This document shows, piece after piece, positions 32,525-42,692 of a stretch of 64,000 nucleotides of DNA (position 1 is its first letter; every line of letters begins with the position of its first letter). The position numbers and the translations under genes were made by a program. The DNA comes from Stachybotrys elegans (lineage: Eukaryota > Ascomycota > Sordariomycetes > Hypocreales > Stachybotryaceae): assembly GCA_020746835.1 (NCBI GenBank), contig JAGPNK010000002.1, positions 744,001-808,000 of the forward strand. Reading direction: 5' to 3'. Below the pieces are notes generated by a model, which was not told the DNA's origin, made no database searches, and saw only the letters and a list, made by a program, of their open reading frames with translations.

Positions 32525-32538
32525 TCGGGTACTCCGAT
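32524..32538. promoter_or_regulatory. ATCGG-N5-CCGAT palindrome (SDR-2/P450-2 promoter, second of pair)
   Basis: ATCGGGTACTCCGAT, perfect palindrome of the same spacing with A/T outer bases; 252 nt from the P450-2 ATG. Confidence 0.6.
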
Positions 32539-32789
32539 GCAGCATGACATGGAATTCAGCGCCCTTTGCCCCTCCTCCAGGCTTATCATATCTCCCCTCC
32601 TTGCCTAGACTCCGCTTTCGACGACTAGAGTCCTCAACCAGCGATGCGATCGATGCTGGAGATGATGGCTCGTCTGTTAGTGGATTAGTGACGAGTGATG
32701 AGTTCTACCCCTCCTGCGGACGAGGTTATTTATTTAGATGCGGATTGGTCGAGGCCAAGACGCTCGCTTGGGTCTCGTCCAGCACCGTC

Positions 32790-34645
32790 ATGATTGCCAT
32801 CCTTGACAAAGTGAAGATGGCTTCATGGCCGGCCATCATCGTATACTCGGCGTCCTCCCTCGCCCTCGCGACATACTTGATCCTGGAGCCGCTGTTCCTC
32901 AACCCATTGAGCAGGATCCCAGGCCCCAAGCTCTTCGCCCTCACCAAATGGCGCCTGGCCCTCGAGGACTGGAAGGGAACCAGGACCCAGGCCATTGACC
33001 GCCTGCACAGGCAATACGGCCCCGCCGTGCGCATAGGTCCCAGCGAGGTCTCCTTCAACAGCCTCAGCGCCCTGCGCACCATCTACGGGCCCGGCAGCCG
33101 CTATGGCAGGACCTACTTCTACCGCATGTTCGACGTCTACGGCAAGCAGAACCTCTTCACGTTCCACTCGCCCGTCGAGCACGGGCAGAGGAAGAAGCTC
33201 GTCTCCCACGCCTACTCCAAGACGACCATGCTCAAGCCCCCGGCCGCGAGCATGGTCGAGGACAAGGTCCACAAATACATGAAGCTCATCGAGTCAGAGC
33301 CCGACCATGTGAGCGACGTCTTCAACACGCTGCACTATTACTCCCTGGACAACATCACTGCCTTCCTATACGGCAAGTATGGCTCGACGTCTGCCATGGA
33401 TGGCTCCGAGGCCCATCGCGCTCTGATCGGCGACATCTTGGATCCTGCCCGTCGCAGGCTCTCCTGGTTCACGGTGCATCTACCGTCGCTGACGAGGTGG
33501 CTCTACACGCGGACGGACCTGATGGAGTCGCTCGTCGCGCCGTTCCTCCCTATGCAGAAGCCTGCCACGTATACCGGTATCCGGAAGTTTGCGCTCGACG
33601 TGTATACCAGCTTCAAGAACCACAAACAGGGGAAGGAGACGGGTATTGAAGATGATGGTCGGTTTGTCCCTACCACTGAATTTATTACCGCTCGTGCACA
33701 TGTCCCAACTGCGAATGATGAAAAATCCCAATGCTAATCCTACCGTCGTATCAGGCCATGGATCCTCCATCATGGAGCGCCTCTGGCAACATCACAACAC
33801 ACAGCGAGAGAATGGCATGGATGATCTTGAGATTGCCTCCGAGTGCGCAGACCACTTCCTCGCCGGAATCGATACGACCAGCGACACCCTCATGTTCCTC
33901 GTCTGGTCGCTCTCGCAGCCCAGAAACAAGGTATTCCAGGAAAAGCTGCGCCAAGAGGTGCTCGGCATACCCGCAGAGTCTCTCAACGAGCGCGGCTATC
34001 CCACCGTCGAAGCAAGCGACAAGTGTGCCTACCTCCAAGCCATCATCAAGGAGACGCTGCGTCTCTACGCGCCGCTGCCGTCCTATGAGCCGCGCTCCGT
34101 GCAGGTCGACTCTGAGGTGGATGGGTACGCCATCCCCGCCGACACCGTGGTGGGAATACAGCCGTATACGCTGCACCGGAACCCCGAGGTCTTTGAGGAT
34201 CCCCTCACCTTCAACCCAGAGCGATGGCTCGGTCCGCAGGCTGCCGAGGCCAATCGATGGTTCTGGGCCTTCTCGAGCGGCGGCAGGATGTGCATTGGTC
34301 TACAGTAAGTCTAACCGTCGAGTTCGCTCTTCTTCCCAGCAAACGTCCAAGCTCCCTCAGAAAACGATGCACTAATATCCATACGTAGCCTCGCCATGGC
34401 CGAGATGACGACTCTTACCGCGGCCATCTACCGAACGTACCAGACGAACCTCGCACCCGCGTTCAAGCAGGCAAGCCCGGGAATCACTGCGAGGTTTGAG
34501 ATGTTTTACGATGAGAGGTTTCCTACCATCAAGGCAAGTTCTCTCCCTGGCAAACTGCACTTCTTCTCGCCTTTGTGCTAACGAGAGCTCGATTCAGGAG
34601 CATTCTTGTATTATTAAATTTCAGAGTTTTGATGGCTCGGTGTAG
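32790..34645 (+). CDS. cytochrome P450 (P450-2)
   Basis: Exons 32790-33657, 33755-34304, 34389-34533 and 34598-34645 give 536 aa. An N-terminal anchor (WPAIIVYSASSLALATYLIL) leads to the hinge RIPGPK, then the I-helix AGIDTTSD, ExxR in KETLR, FNPERW and the heme loop FSSGGRMCIGLH, completed across intron 2. The last intron would be GC-AG (GCAAGT donor) and adds EHSCIIKFQSF, a normal P450 tail; without it the protein ends at 34581 with a less typical tail. It is an ER monooxygenase, of a family I cannot name, related in style to toxin-pathway P450s. Start: ATG 32790, with ATG 32817 an alternative. Confidence 0.9.
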
Positions 34646-35468
34646 AAATAATGAAACTTGCTGTTCCAAATATCAATCTCGAGTCTGTTTCTCAGGGTGT
34701 TGTTCGTTGTATATATGTGTGTTGTTTGCAACAAAGACTGTCGTACACTGCACGCACTACGCCTTTGAAATGCAACTGCACATTTTGTTTCATGGTTAGC
34801 CGAAATAAAAAACGTGCGGCAGTGCCTGGTTTCTGCGTTCCACGGGGCGTGTGTTTCCTGAAAGGCCTTGGGTGTTTTCGGGGCGAGCTGCAAACATGCT
34901 GGCGAAGGAAGAGAGCTTTGTTGCTTTCCCGGTACGCACACGGAGCACTACTTGGTTCTTTTCTTTCTTTTTTCTTGCAAGCACTCCAAAAATCATTTCT
35001 CGGTACTGCACTCCCCGAGTGAGCAAAACAGCTGCTGACAGTCGGCAGCCTGAGGTCAAGAATCAGGCTGCACAGGCGTTTGTTCGGCTTCAGCAGTAGT
35101 AAGTGCGTGTTGTTTGCACTGTTTGGCCACTCCTTCCCTCCTTCCACTTCTCCTCCGTCCTCTCCCTCATCTCCTTCTTTCTCTCTACTCCACCTGCACT
35201 GCTCGCTCAGTGTTTGCACACGACTTTTCTCCTCTCACACATTCACACATTCACACATTTATTTCTTCTCTTCTTCGAGTCCTTTCCTCTTCTTCCACTT
35301 CTCTCTTTCATCCCTCCTCTTCAACTCCTCTCTTCTACCTCTTCCATTCCTTCGTCACATCTAGCGCTCTTCACCCTTCTCGTCCCCAACTCCAGTGCAT
35401 TCTACTTCTGTGCTCTGCCTGATTTCTACGTCCACCAAAGGCAACACTGGTTGGGAAGCCGTGCTATC
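34646..35468. other. intergenic with pyrimidine-rich leader
   Basis: No gene. From about 35135 to 35370 the plus strand is strongly CT-rich (long runs of TCTTC and CCTCTC), likely the promoter and 5' leader of the next gene. Confidence 0.5.
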
Positions 35469-37244
35469 ATGGCCGGGGAGATAGATGAACAAATGGTGCA
35501 GCAGGCCATTCGGGTATGCATTCTCTCATCCTGTTCATCTCCAATTGCTTCCTGCCCTTTGCACACATATTCCCACAGCCTTGGATCTCTGTCGTTTTCA
35601 AAGGCCACGTTGACTAACAAGCTTACGACAGGCGGACTTGGGACAGAATCGCCAGAATGAGCTTCCCCTCGGGGATACTGTGCGCGGTGGGAGTTCCTAC
35701 ACCCCGAGCAAGAAGAATGGCGTGGACCACATCCACCCCGAACTACGAAAGACTTTGACTTCCATGTGGATGAACAGTAAGGCGCCCCAGTTTATGGCAT
35801 TTCTTTGTATTTATTGACCGTAGCAGTCCGTATAAGCGATGCTGGGACGCGCGAGGTCCAAGGTCTTGATGATCTTGGAAAAGCAAACGGCCGAGTTTAC
35901 GACACAAGCAATCCTGCTCCTGCTCTCCAGACGAAGGCTCCTGCTCCCCAGATCAAGGCCAATCTCCCCCAGAAGCCAACTCAACAGCCTCACCTCCAGA
36001 AAGAGGCCATCACAAGACAGGCACAAGTCCCGATGAACCACATCAATGCTGTTCCGCGTTTGGCTCTTCCCGGCTGGGACCAACCGGTCGCAAATAACCA
36101 GACAGAGGGACTCAAACGGCTTTCCAGCGCCAACCGCTTGGTGAAGACCGCACCTCCACCAAACCCGAATACTTCCAGCGCGGTGCTGGCGGCTCCTCTC
36201 CCACCCCCCTCTGCTCCTGTATGCGTCAGCACTGTTCCTGACAAGCCAGTGACTTCAGCTCCCCAGGAAGCAAGCACTCCAGTCCCTGATACTTCTGATG
36301 ACGTGAAACAGGAGGTTCAAGTGCAGCTTTCAGCTCCACCATCAATTCTTGATGAGAATGAGGAAGAGACTGCAGGCCAAGAGCCTCTTGTGGACCTCAA
36401 AGAAGCCGAGTCGGATGAAAAGCACTTGGATGGGTTCAATAAGCTTGCCCTTCAAGCAACTGGAACCATTACAGTGACGACGGAGTCTGTGGATGCCCTA
36501 GAGAGAACCGTCCTCTCCACCTGGAATCGAAGGCTGGGCGATAGTGCTAACCCAGTCAGCTTGGGTCAGGACATGATGGCGCTCCTAGGGCTCATACAAA
36601 AGATTCGAGCCCAGGATAGCGGTGAGGGGTCGCAGAAGGAGCAGAAGGAGAACAAGGGGCAGAAGGACAACGAGGAGCAGAAGGGCGATGAGGCAACTGC
36701 TCAGGTGGTCGTTGACACCACTCCAAGCACCAATCTCGAGCTGCTCCAGCACGGATACACGCCTCAAGCGAACCCGCAAGATGCTGCAGCTTCAAAGCAG
36801 CGCATCACATATTCTGCCGATATCATTAAATCGCAGCGACCAAGTCCTGTTGCTTCTCCAGGCCCGGCCCAACCGCCTAAGCTGTAAGTACTTCAACTTT
36901 GTCTACAGTGATTCCAATTGCTAACATCTTCCAGTGTGGCACCCATGGTCCAGCCCAAAGCGCAGGAGAAACCTGCCGCTATAACACTACCTACCCCGGA
37001 AGTGTCTCCCAAGGCCAAGGCCGCAGCAAACCATGCAGGGAACCATGTCAGCACTGTTGCCAACACCATCGATAAACGCACTGATGCTGACGGTATGCAG
37101 GCCCTGGAGAAGGCCATGACCAAGTTGACAGTCACCGAAAAGGTCAAAGCACCAGCGAAGAAGGAGTTGGGGCTTAGTGCATCAATATGGGCAACCGCGC
37201 CTGTGGCCCATGAGGGCAAGTTCACAGGAGTGAGGAAGGTTTGA
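35469..37244 (+). CDS. hypothetical, largely disordered Pro/Gln/Ala-rich protein
   Basis: Exons 35469-35513, 35632-35776, 35824-36883 and 36935-37244 give 519 aa. Intron 3 has a CTAACA branch site. The second acceptor is an AG-CAG pair, so one codon at that junction is ambiguous. The protein is low in hydrophobic residues and rich in Pro, Gln, Ala and Lys, with an acidic Q/K/E repeat-like stretch near 36630-36700 (KEQKENKGQKDNEEQK). Two conserved-looking short motifs, YSADIIKSQRP and LSASIWATAP, may be docking motifs. I recognise no family; a role in RNA or translation control is possible but unsupported. Confidence 0.72.
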
Positions 37245-37366
37245 GGCAGGGCATGGTTATGGTTATGGTTATGGTAGCGCAAGGAAGCGGCTCAGATGAA
37301 TGGAATTTGTTATGAATCACCAGAATTTCGACCCCTGAAGATGTATCCGGTTGATCTTGTCTATTC

Positions 37367-37808
37367 TCATTCCTGAGCAGCCAGTCTTTGACGACATCGT
37401 GACTGATAAAGAGTCAAGGTATCACGCAGTGCATCATCTACCATACCGCCCTGGTCAGGATCGAGCACCTTGTTTACTAGATCGATGGCGTCCTGGTAGC
37501 GGCGGAAGAAGTAAAGCTCCTCAACCGCATGCATCACCTCCTGGATCTGTGCCTTCTTGGAATCATCCGATAGAGGCAGGGTGATGTGCTCGTAGATCTA
37601 CAGCGGGGATAGCCTGGTCAGCTTTGTGTACCTCAAGCGAGGACGGATTGCTCACGTGTCCATTCTCGACCTTGATCCGATAATCACGCTTGACGGCTTG
37701 GAACTCGGATTCTGACTGGCCAGTCCTGCGGGAAGCCTTCTCCTCGTGCTGCTCCGTCTCGTCGTCGGAGATTTGGATATTGAAGAGCCCGCCTCCGTCG
37801 TCCTCCAT
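37367..37808 (-). CDS. small conserved-looking hypothetical protein
   Basis: Exons 37808-37656 and 37597-37367 give 127 aa, phase-0 intron of 58 nt. An acidic start (MEDDGGGLFNIQISDDE) leads to a helical C-terminal half (VMHAVEELYFFRRYQDAIDLVNKVL) that resembles one TPR-like helical hairpin. No family recognised. Convergent with the disordered-protein gene. Confidence 0.72.
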
Positions 37809-38380
37809 GGTGGTTGGGAGTGCGTGAAGTGTGACAGCCTGATGGATCGGCGGCTGAGGGAAAATTGAAGTGCCTAGCCTGGTGCAAAATGAAATAGCTG
37901 GGCTCGTCCATTGGCTCAGCGATCTTGTGCGAAAATGGTCGGTTCAGGGACCAGCAACCCCACTGGAGCGCAGTGACGTAACGTGGGCAGATTGATACTT
38001 GGGATAATATCATAAGACCTACAGAGTACAATTATGTATGAACAGGGATTTACTATAAATCCAGGGAGAGTAAGATGAAGCGGGAATGATCTCGGGTCCA
38101 CAATCAACCAACTTCTTCATCGTGTCCCTGAAAATGGTGCAGTAATACAAGTTCGGCCAGTCCAGACAAAAACCCTGAATGGGGGCTGTTGGCTGGACGG
38201 TCAGTGGAGAGCGCGCATCGTCAGTGCACCAACAGCTAAAGGACCCCCTGGCCTAGTTGCTAGCGAGAACCAGCTAATATAATAATCCTGGTTGGCGCCC
38301 ACCTTCCATCTGCTGATGGAATCACATCCTCTTGGCAACCTCACAACCGAAGGCTCTCCTACATTCAGCACATTATAGCC
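37809..38380. other. intergenic, divergent promoter
   Basis: Between the small gene (-) and the AhpC/TSA-like gene (+). No gene or strong motif seen. Confidence 0.5.
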
Positions 38381-39552
38381 ATGGCTGATCCCAAAGCACC
38401 TCCTGCGGCCACTGCAGCCCCCGACACTGTCCCCGACGCCCAAGTTGCGACTGAAGTCCCCAAAGACTCGACCGCGAGCGAGGCCGTGCCTGCTCCGTCC
38501 ACCGACGTCACCACCAACCCGACGCCGCCACCCGAGACAGCACCACCGACAGAGACGCCCAAGCCTGCCGAAGCCGCGAGCGAAACGTCAACATCGAAGC
38601 CTGATGGCGCGAAGCTGAGCCTCGATGGGGTCGACAAGAGCATGCCCGAGGACTTTGACGGCGAAGTTTCCACGACGAACGAGCTCCCCTCGGCCGAAAT
38701 AGTCAAGAAGATCGAGAACTACATTGTGCTGGATCGAGATGGCAAATCGCATACCTTTAAGAGCCTGTACAGCGGTCCCAATGTCGCACGGCGTGTGCTC
38801 GCCATCTTTGTCCGACATTTCTTCTGCGGCGTGCGTATAATGATACCTCAACGGCACTGGCCTGGCTAACCACACTGTAGAACTGCCAGGACTACCTGCG
38901 CACGTTGTCCGAGTCCATCACCCCCGAGATGCTGCTCCGACTCCCCGTCAGCACCTTCATCACTGTCATCGGCTGCGGCGACCCCAGCCTGATCGAGACG
39001 TACGCCAACGACACCAAGTGCCCCTTCCCCATCTACACGGACCCGAAGCGCTCTCTCTTCCAGGCCTTTGACATGACCAGGACGTGGGACGCCGGGTCGC
39101 GCCCGGCCTACATGAAGAAGTCGCTGGCCTGGGGCGCCATCGAGAGCTTCGCCAAGGCGCTCAAGCAGATCCCCAAGGGCAAGGCCCTCAAGTCGGGCAA
39201 CTTTGCCCAGGTCGGCGGCGAGTTCCTCTTCGAGCCGCTGCACATCGACACGCCCATCACGACGCCGCAGGACGAGAAGAACAAGCAGATCCAGCACCCG
39301 GCGTTGGACATGGCAGGGGAGCAGGAGGCGGTCGACCGCCACGCCGAGGAGAAGAGGATCACGTGGTGCCACCGGATGAAGACGACGAGGGACCACGCCG
39401 AGATCCCGGAGCTGATGGAGATTCTCGGCCTCGACGGGCAGGGCCAGCCCGTCAAGGACCTGAAGCTCTGGAACCGCGCCTTGTCGCAGAGGAAGGGGAC
39501 GGGGCTGAGCATGGCCAGCGAGATGAACCAGCGGGCGAAGGAAAGGTCATGA
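38381..39552 (+). CDS. AhpC/TSA-like thioredoxin-fold protein (AAED1/PRXL2-like)
   Basis: Exons 38381-38830 and 38881-39552 give 373 aa. The first 90 residues are a Pro/Thr/Ala-rich disordered region. The thioredoxin-fold domain starts near residue 110; the redox motif CGNC lies in FVRHFFCGNCQDYL, split by the intron. This arrangement matches the AhpC-TSA_2 group (AAED1, FAM213), putative peroxiredoxin-like oxidoreductases. The extended C-terminus includes a basic/acidic tail. Function probably redox related, with no known substrate. Confidence 0.85.
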
Positions 39553-39734
39553 GCATTTGATCGGTGCTTTGAATAGCGAGCGGCAGGTGTGCTTGATTTT
39601 TCTTGTTTAGATATCCGTAGTCTTCTTCTTCTTGTCTATTGCTACCCTGCAATTTCTGATGATGGTATATCTTTCTTTAGATTGAGCATCTGGTCCAAAA
39701 AGACAAACAAAGGCTGGCTCCTTGCAATGGAAAC

Positions 39735-40548
39735 TCATTCATGCACCCAGGTGCCGTCTTCTCTGCTCTGGATGACCTCGTCGACAGGCAGTCTATCCTC
39801 GACAATTACCCGCCCATTGACCAGATCATTCTGCACCGCCCTGCGATCGCCATCCTCTAGATCCGTGGCGATGCCAGCCCTCACATGCCTCTCGCGCAGT
39901 CTCTTCCTCGCGACCTCAAAGTCGACGTCTACGAACCACTTCTCGTCGAGCAGGGCCGCCGCATCGCGCCACACATCCTGGTCGAGAGCGAGGTAGTTGC
40001 CCTCGAGCACGACGATGCGGTGCGTGGGCAGGACGGCAATGTCGTCCTCCTTGGGGTCCTTGACGGCGTGGTCAAAGGATGGTGCGAGGATGGGGGCGTC
40101 GCCGGGAGCGAGGCGTAAGGCCTGCATGAGGGCGAGGAACTTGGGGCCGTCAAAGGTGAAGACTGCGCCGCGGCGGGCGTGCGCCGTCTCCGGGTCCGGC
40201 ATGGCCGAGAGGGCGGCGCGCGTGAGGTGGAAGCCGTCCATGGGGAGGAAGGTGGCGGGAGGAGGGGAGGATGGGTCGAGTTTTAGGGCATGGTTGTTGA
40301 GACGCTGCGTGACGATTTGCGAGAGCGTTGTTTTGCCTGGGATGGTTAGGCGGGTAAAGCCGTAGCTGGTGTAGTGAATTGGCACACACCTGATCCTGGG
40401 ATACCGGCGACGCCAATAACTGGGAGTCAATATCAGCACTGGGGAAATGTCGTTAGGTGGGGGAGCTCTTACGTAGCCGCTGGTTCGGAGGAGTGGCCTC
40501 GAATTTCTTCCAGGCCTTGTCGACCAGTCTCTGAACTTGGTCCTCCAT
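39735..40548 (-). CDS. P-loop kinase of the uridine kinase/phosphoribulokinase family (Yfh7-like)
   Basis: Exons 40548-40473, 40419-40390 (30 nt) and 40336-39735 give 235 aa. The P-loop GIPGSGKTT is spread over exons 2 and 3. The domain continues with PMDGFH (Mg/nucleoside region), VLEGNYL and the lid DVDFEVARKRLRERHV. The family phosphorylates nucleosides, pantothenate or related small molecules; the closest known fungal type I recall is yeast Yfh7, an ATPase/kinase of uncertain substrate. All junctions are GT-AG and keep frame; without the microexon the P-loop is lost. Confidence 0.88.
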
Positions 40549-40931
40549 GATGATGGTGCACGGAGCTGTCAAGAAGAGCAGTAATGATGGAAAAAATGAA
40601 TGAGTGTGAGACAGTGCGAATTCTACGTGATATGTCTGTTTACAGCTGTTATGGCGGGGTGAGGGGCAACGGTTCAGATATCGTGATTCGTTCAACAGCA
40701 TGCAATGAAACAAGACACAACAGGCGGGTCTACAGTGCGTGACAACTTGGCGATGGCTTCATACAGTGGACACCGCATTCTGGACGTACAAAAATGAGCA
40801 CCACAGAACAACTTCAATGACAATGATGTACAGCTATGTGGTGGACTTCAATGACGTAATAAGAAAAGAAAACAAGAACAAAAAATATCGCCCACCGCAA
40901 AAAGGCCGCTGAGTCCATAGTTGATACGTTT
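40549..40931. other. intergenic, kinase promoter to tRNA
   Basis: AT-rich sequence with the kinase promoter and A-rich runs near 40860-40890 just past the tRNA 3' end, which on the minus strand give TTTT-type Pol III terminators. No gene seen. Confidence 0.5.
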
Positions 40932-41005
40932 CGCCATGGACGGGACTCGAACCCGCAACATTACGGTTAAAAGCCGTACGCGCTAGCCAATTGCGCCACC
41001 ACGGC
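40932..41005 (-). tRNA. tRNA-Lys (anticodon UUU)
   Basis: The minus strand folds as a complete cloverleaf of 74 nt: acceptor stem GCCGTGG with CCATGGC (one G-U), D-arm GCGC...GCGC, anticodon stem TACGG/CCGTA with loop CTTTTAA (anticodon TTT), T-arm GCGGG TTCGAGT CCCGT. A-box GGCGCAATTGG and B-box GGTTCGAGTCC are present. No intron. CCA is not encoded, as expected. Confidence 0.97.
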
Positions 41006-41591
41006 AAGAACCTAGTAGGCCACCTGTTGAATCCCTGCGTTCTTAATGCTGCTTATGGACGCTGAGGTGGAAAACGCAAAACGCCCCAATTGTCAGCGCT
41101 GGTCGGAGGATGCGGTTGTTGAGGCTGTTGCGGTCCCTGTGTTGGTTTCTGTCCGGAGCATGCAGGTTAGATGCCATTTGGTGCGATTGGAGAGTGGTTG
41201 TTATGGAACTGGTGCGTATTGTCAGAGCTCCTGACTACATGTGTGAAGGCTTGTATGGCTATGGGCATGGCCGCCAAATGAAATGGTGTGAGATGAAATG
41301 TTAATTATTGTAGAGACAAATATGCTTTACAAGAGCTAACAAGGTTGCTTGTGGGCTTGGTCCTGATTTCCGGTTGCTACTTGGATCAGTGAAACCTGTG
41401 TACAAGGCTTTGGCACTTGAACAAAGGCAACTGTATTGAGCACATGCCGTTGATTCACACTATCAACAAGTTTTACGTGAGTAGCCCGTACTTTGAAACT
41501 ATTCTCTATATAGCCGCGAGTCCTGCTATCTTTCCTTGTGCTATTTGGCACGCAAAACCTTCATCAGAATCCTCGCCGGCACCGCCATACA
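41006..41591. other. intergenic
   Basis: Between the tRNA and the BTB-like gene. Nothing recognised. Confidence 0.5.
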
Positions 41592-42263
41592 ATGTCGCAG
41601 CTACCACTACCACATGGCTTCTCGAACTCTCGCAAGCGCGGTCGCGGAGACATGGACGACCATGACATGGAGAACAGAAAGCCCACAAAGCAACCCAGGA
41701 CCGACGGCGAAGCCTGCACAGCGCCCACGGTGCCAGACGTCATCTTCGCTGTTGGCTCCAGCATGAGCAAACTTCACTTCCACTCGTGCATTTTGAGGCA
41801 AGCTTCCAGCGCCTGGGCGTACAGGCTCTCCCCCGTCGCGCCAGAAGGGCATGAAATTGCGCAGAAGGGTTGGGTGCAGATTCGATGCCCCGAGGACCGG
41901 CCCGCCACCATGGAATTCGTCCTTCGCGCGGTCGAGGATCCATCCGTGGTGACCTTTGAGCGTACCACGCCCCTCTCGCTCGTGCAGATTGCTCTCTGCA
42001 TCAAAAGGCATCAGTTTCTGCCCAGGCTCGGCGCCCGCCTGGCGGTGTGGATGGAGGCCGCGCTCGGATGGGAGCCGCGCTTCGTTTGGGAGGTGGCCCT
42101 CGCCGCATGGGCATTAGAGGATGCAAACATGTTTTCAAAGGCTACGAGCAAACTGCTCTTCAGGTACGATGACTGTTTCTGGAATAGCTGTCTCCAGCAG
42201 TACCGTGATGGGCTGGATTTGTGGTGGGTATTTCGTGAACAAAGACCTGTACATGAACAATAA
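41592..42263 (+). CDS. BTB/POZ-like fungal protein of unknown function
   Basis: Read as one exon this is 223 aa. A basic, disordered N-terminus (RKRGRGD) precedes a BTB-like core: PDVIFAVGSSMSKLHFHSCIL, a strand-helix pattern to about residue 150, then two helical pairs. An alternative model splices out 42228-42309 (GT-AG, branch site CTGAT) and ends at 42363 with ERGISPLERLAHLDRLV, giving 229 aa; both are possible. Fungal BTB-like proteins are numerous and mostly uncharacterised. Confidence 0.65.
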   Translation: MSQLPLPHGFSNSRKRGRGDMDDHDMENRKPTKQPRTDGEACTAPTVPDVIFAVGSSMSKLHFHSCILRQASSAWAYRLSPVAPEGHEIAQKGWVQIRCPEDRPATMEFVLRAVEDPSVVTFERTTPLSLVQIALCIKRHQFLPRLGARLAVWMEAALGWEPRFVWEVALAAWALEDANMFSKATSKLLFRYDDCFWNSCLQQYRDGLDLWWVFREQRPVHEQ

Positions 42264-42692
42264 AGCCCCCCATGGCAAGGCACGACTCGCAGGACTGATA
42301 GCCCTACAGGAGCGAGGGATCAGTCCTTTGGAGCGATTGGCCCACCTTGATAGGCTTGTTTAGTCCTCTGTTAATAGCTTACTGTTTATACTCGTTTCAA
42401 GGCCTTGATTTGGCCTAAAAATTCCAGCTTCCTACATTGAACCGCCACACGGTTTGACATGCCATGCCCATATCCCTCTAAGTCGGTAGATCCTTCTTCC
42501 AACTCCGACCGGGATTCTTCCACTACGCCAAGGCCAGATACCATAACCACTGGCCCAGAATGCCTACCAAGGTTACGTCTCCATGTTCCTTCCCACCACC
42601 GACAGAACCCAGGCCTGTATACACCCTACCAGTCCCTCGGTCGCCTTGTAAACACATTGGCCGTCCCTCGCCTACCTCGTTCCGCAAGAAAC
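42264..42692. other. intergenic, aldo-keto reductase promoter
   Basis: Includes the possible last exon of the BTB-like gene (42310-42363). The frame open from 42459 into the reductase has no conserved content before 42693. Confidence 0.45.

Larger units (their letters stand above)
32337..32789. other. divergent promoter, SDR-2 / P450-2
   Basis: 453-nt bidirectional promoter carrying two TCGG-N5-CCGA-type sites end to end. An open frame running into P450-2 from 32475 crosses them, but its N-terminal part has no P450 character. Confidence 0.55.

Noticed and set aside
17236..32538. AflR-type operator (TCG-N5-CGA) as the identity of the palindrome
   Set aside because: The conserved triplets are CGG and CCG around exactly 5 nt, so spacing counted from TCG is 7, not 5. 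No aflatoxin-type genes are near.
32475..32789. P450-2 start at the first codon of its long frame
   Set aside because: The extra 105 codons cross the two operator sites and have no P450 content; the anchor starts right after ATG 32790.
15069..34645. Classical secondary-metabolite biosynthetic cluster
   Set aside because: P450s, SDRs and a Zn2Cys6 gene would fit, but no PKS, NRPS, terpene synthase, DMATS or RiPP-like backbone gene is present in or near the block.
37252..37278. GGTTAT repeats suggestive of a telomere
   Set aside because: Only about three copies and not the fungal TTAGGG unit; a short microsatellite in a 3' UTR.
42459..42692. N-terminal extension of the aldo-keto reductase
   Set aside because: Pro/Ser/Arg-rich with no similarity to the family; the family's own N-terminus begins at 42693.
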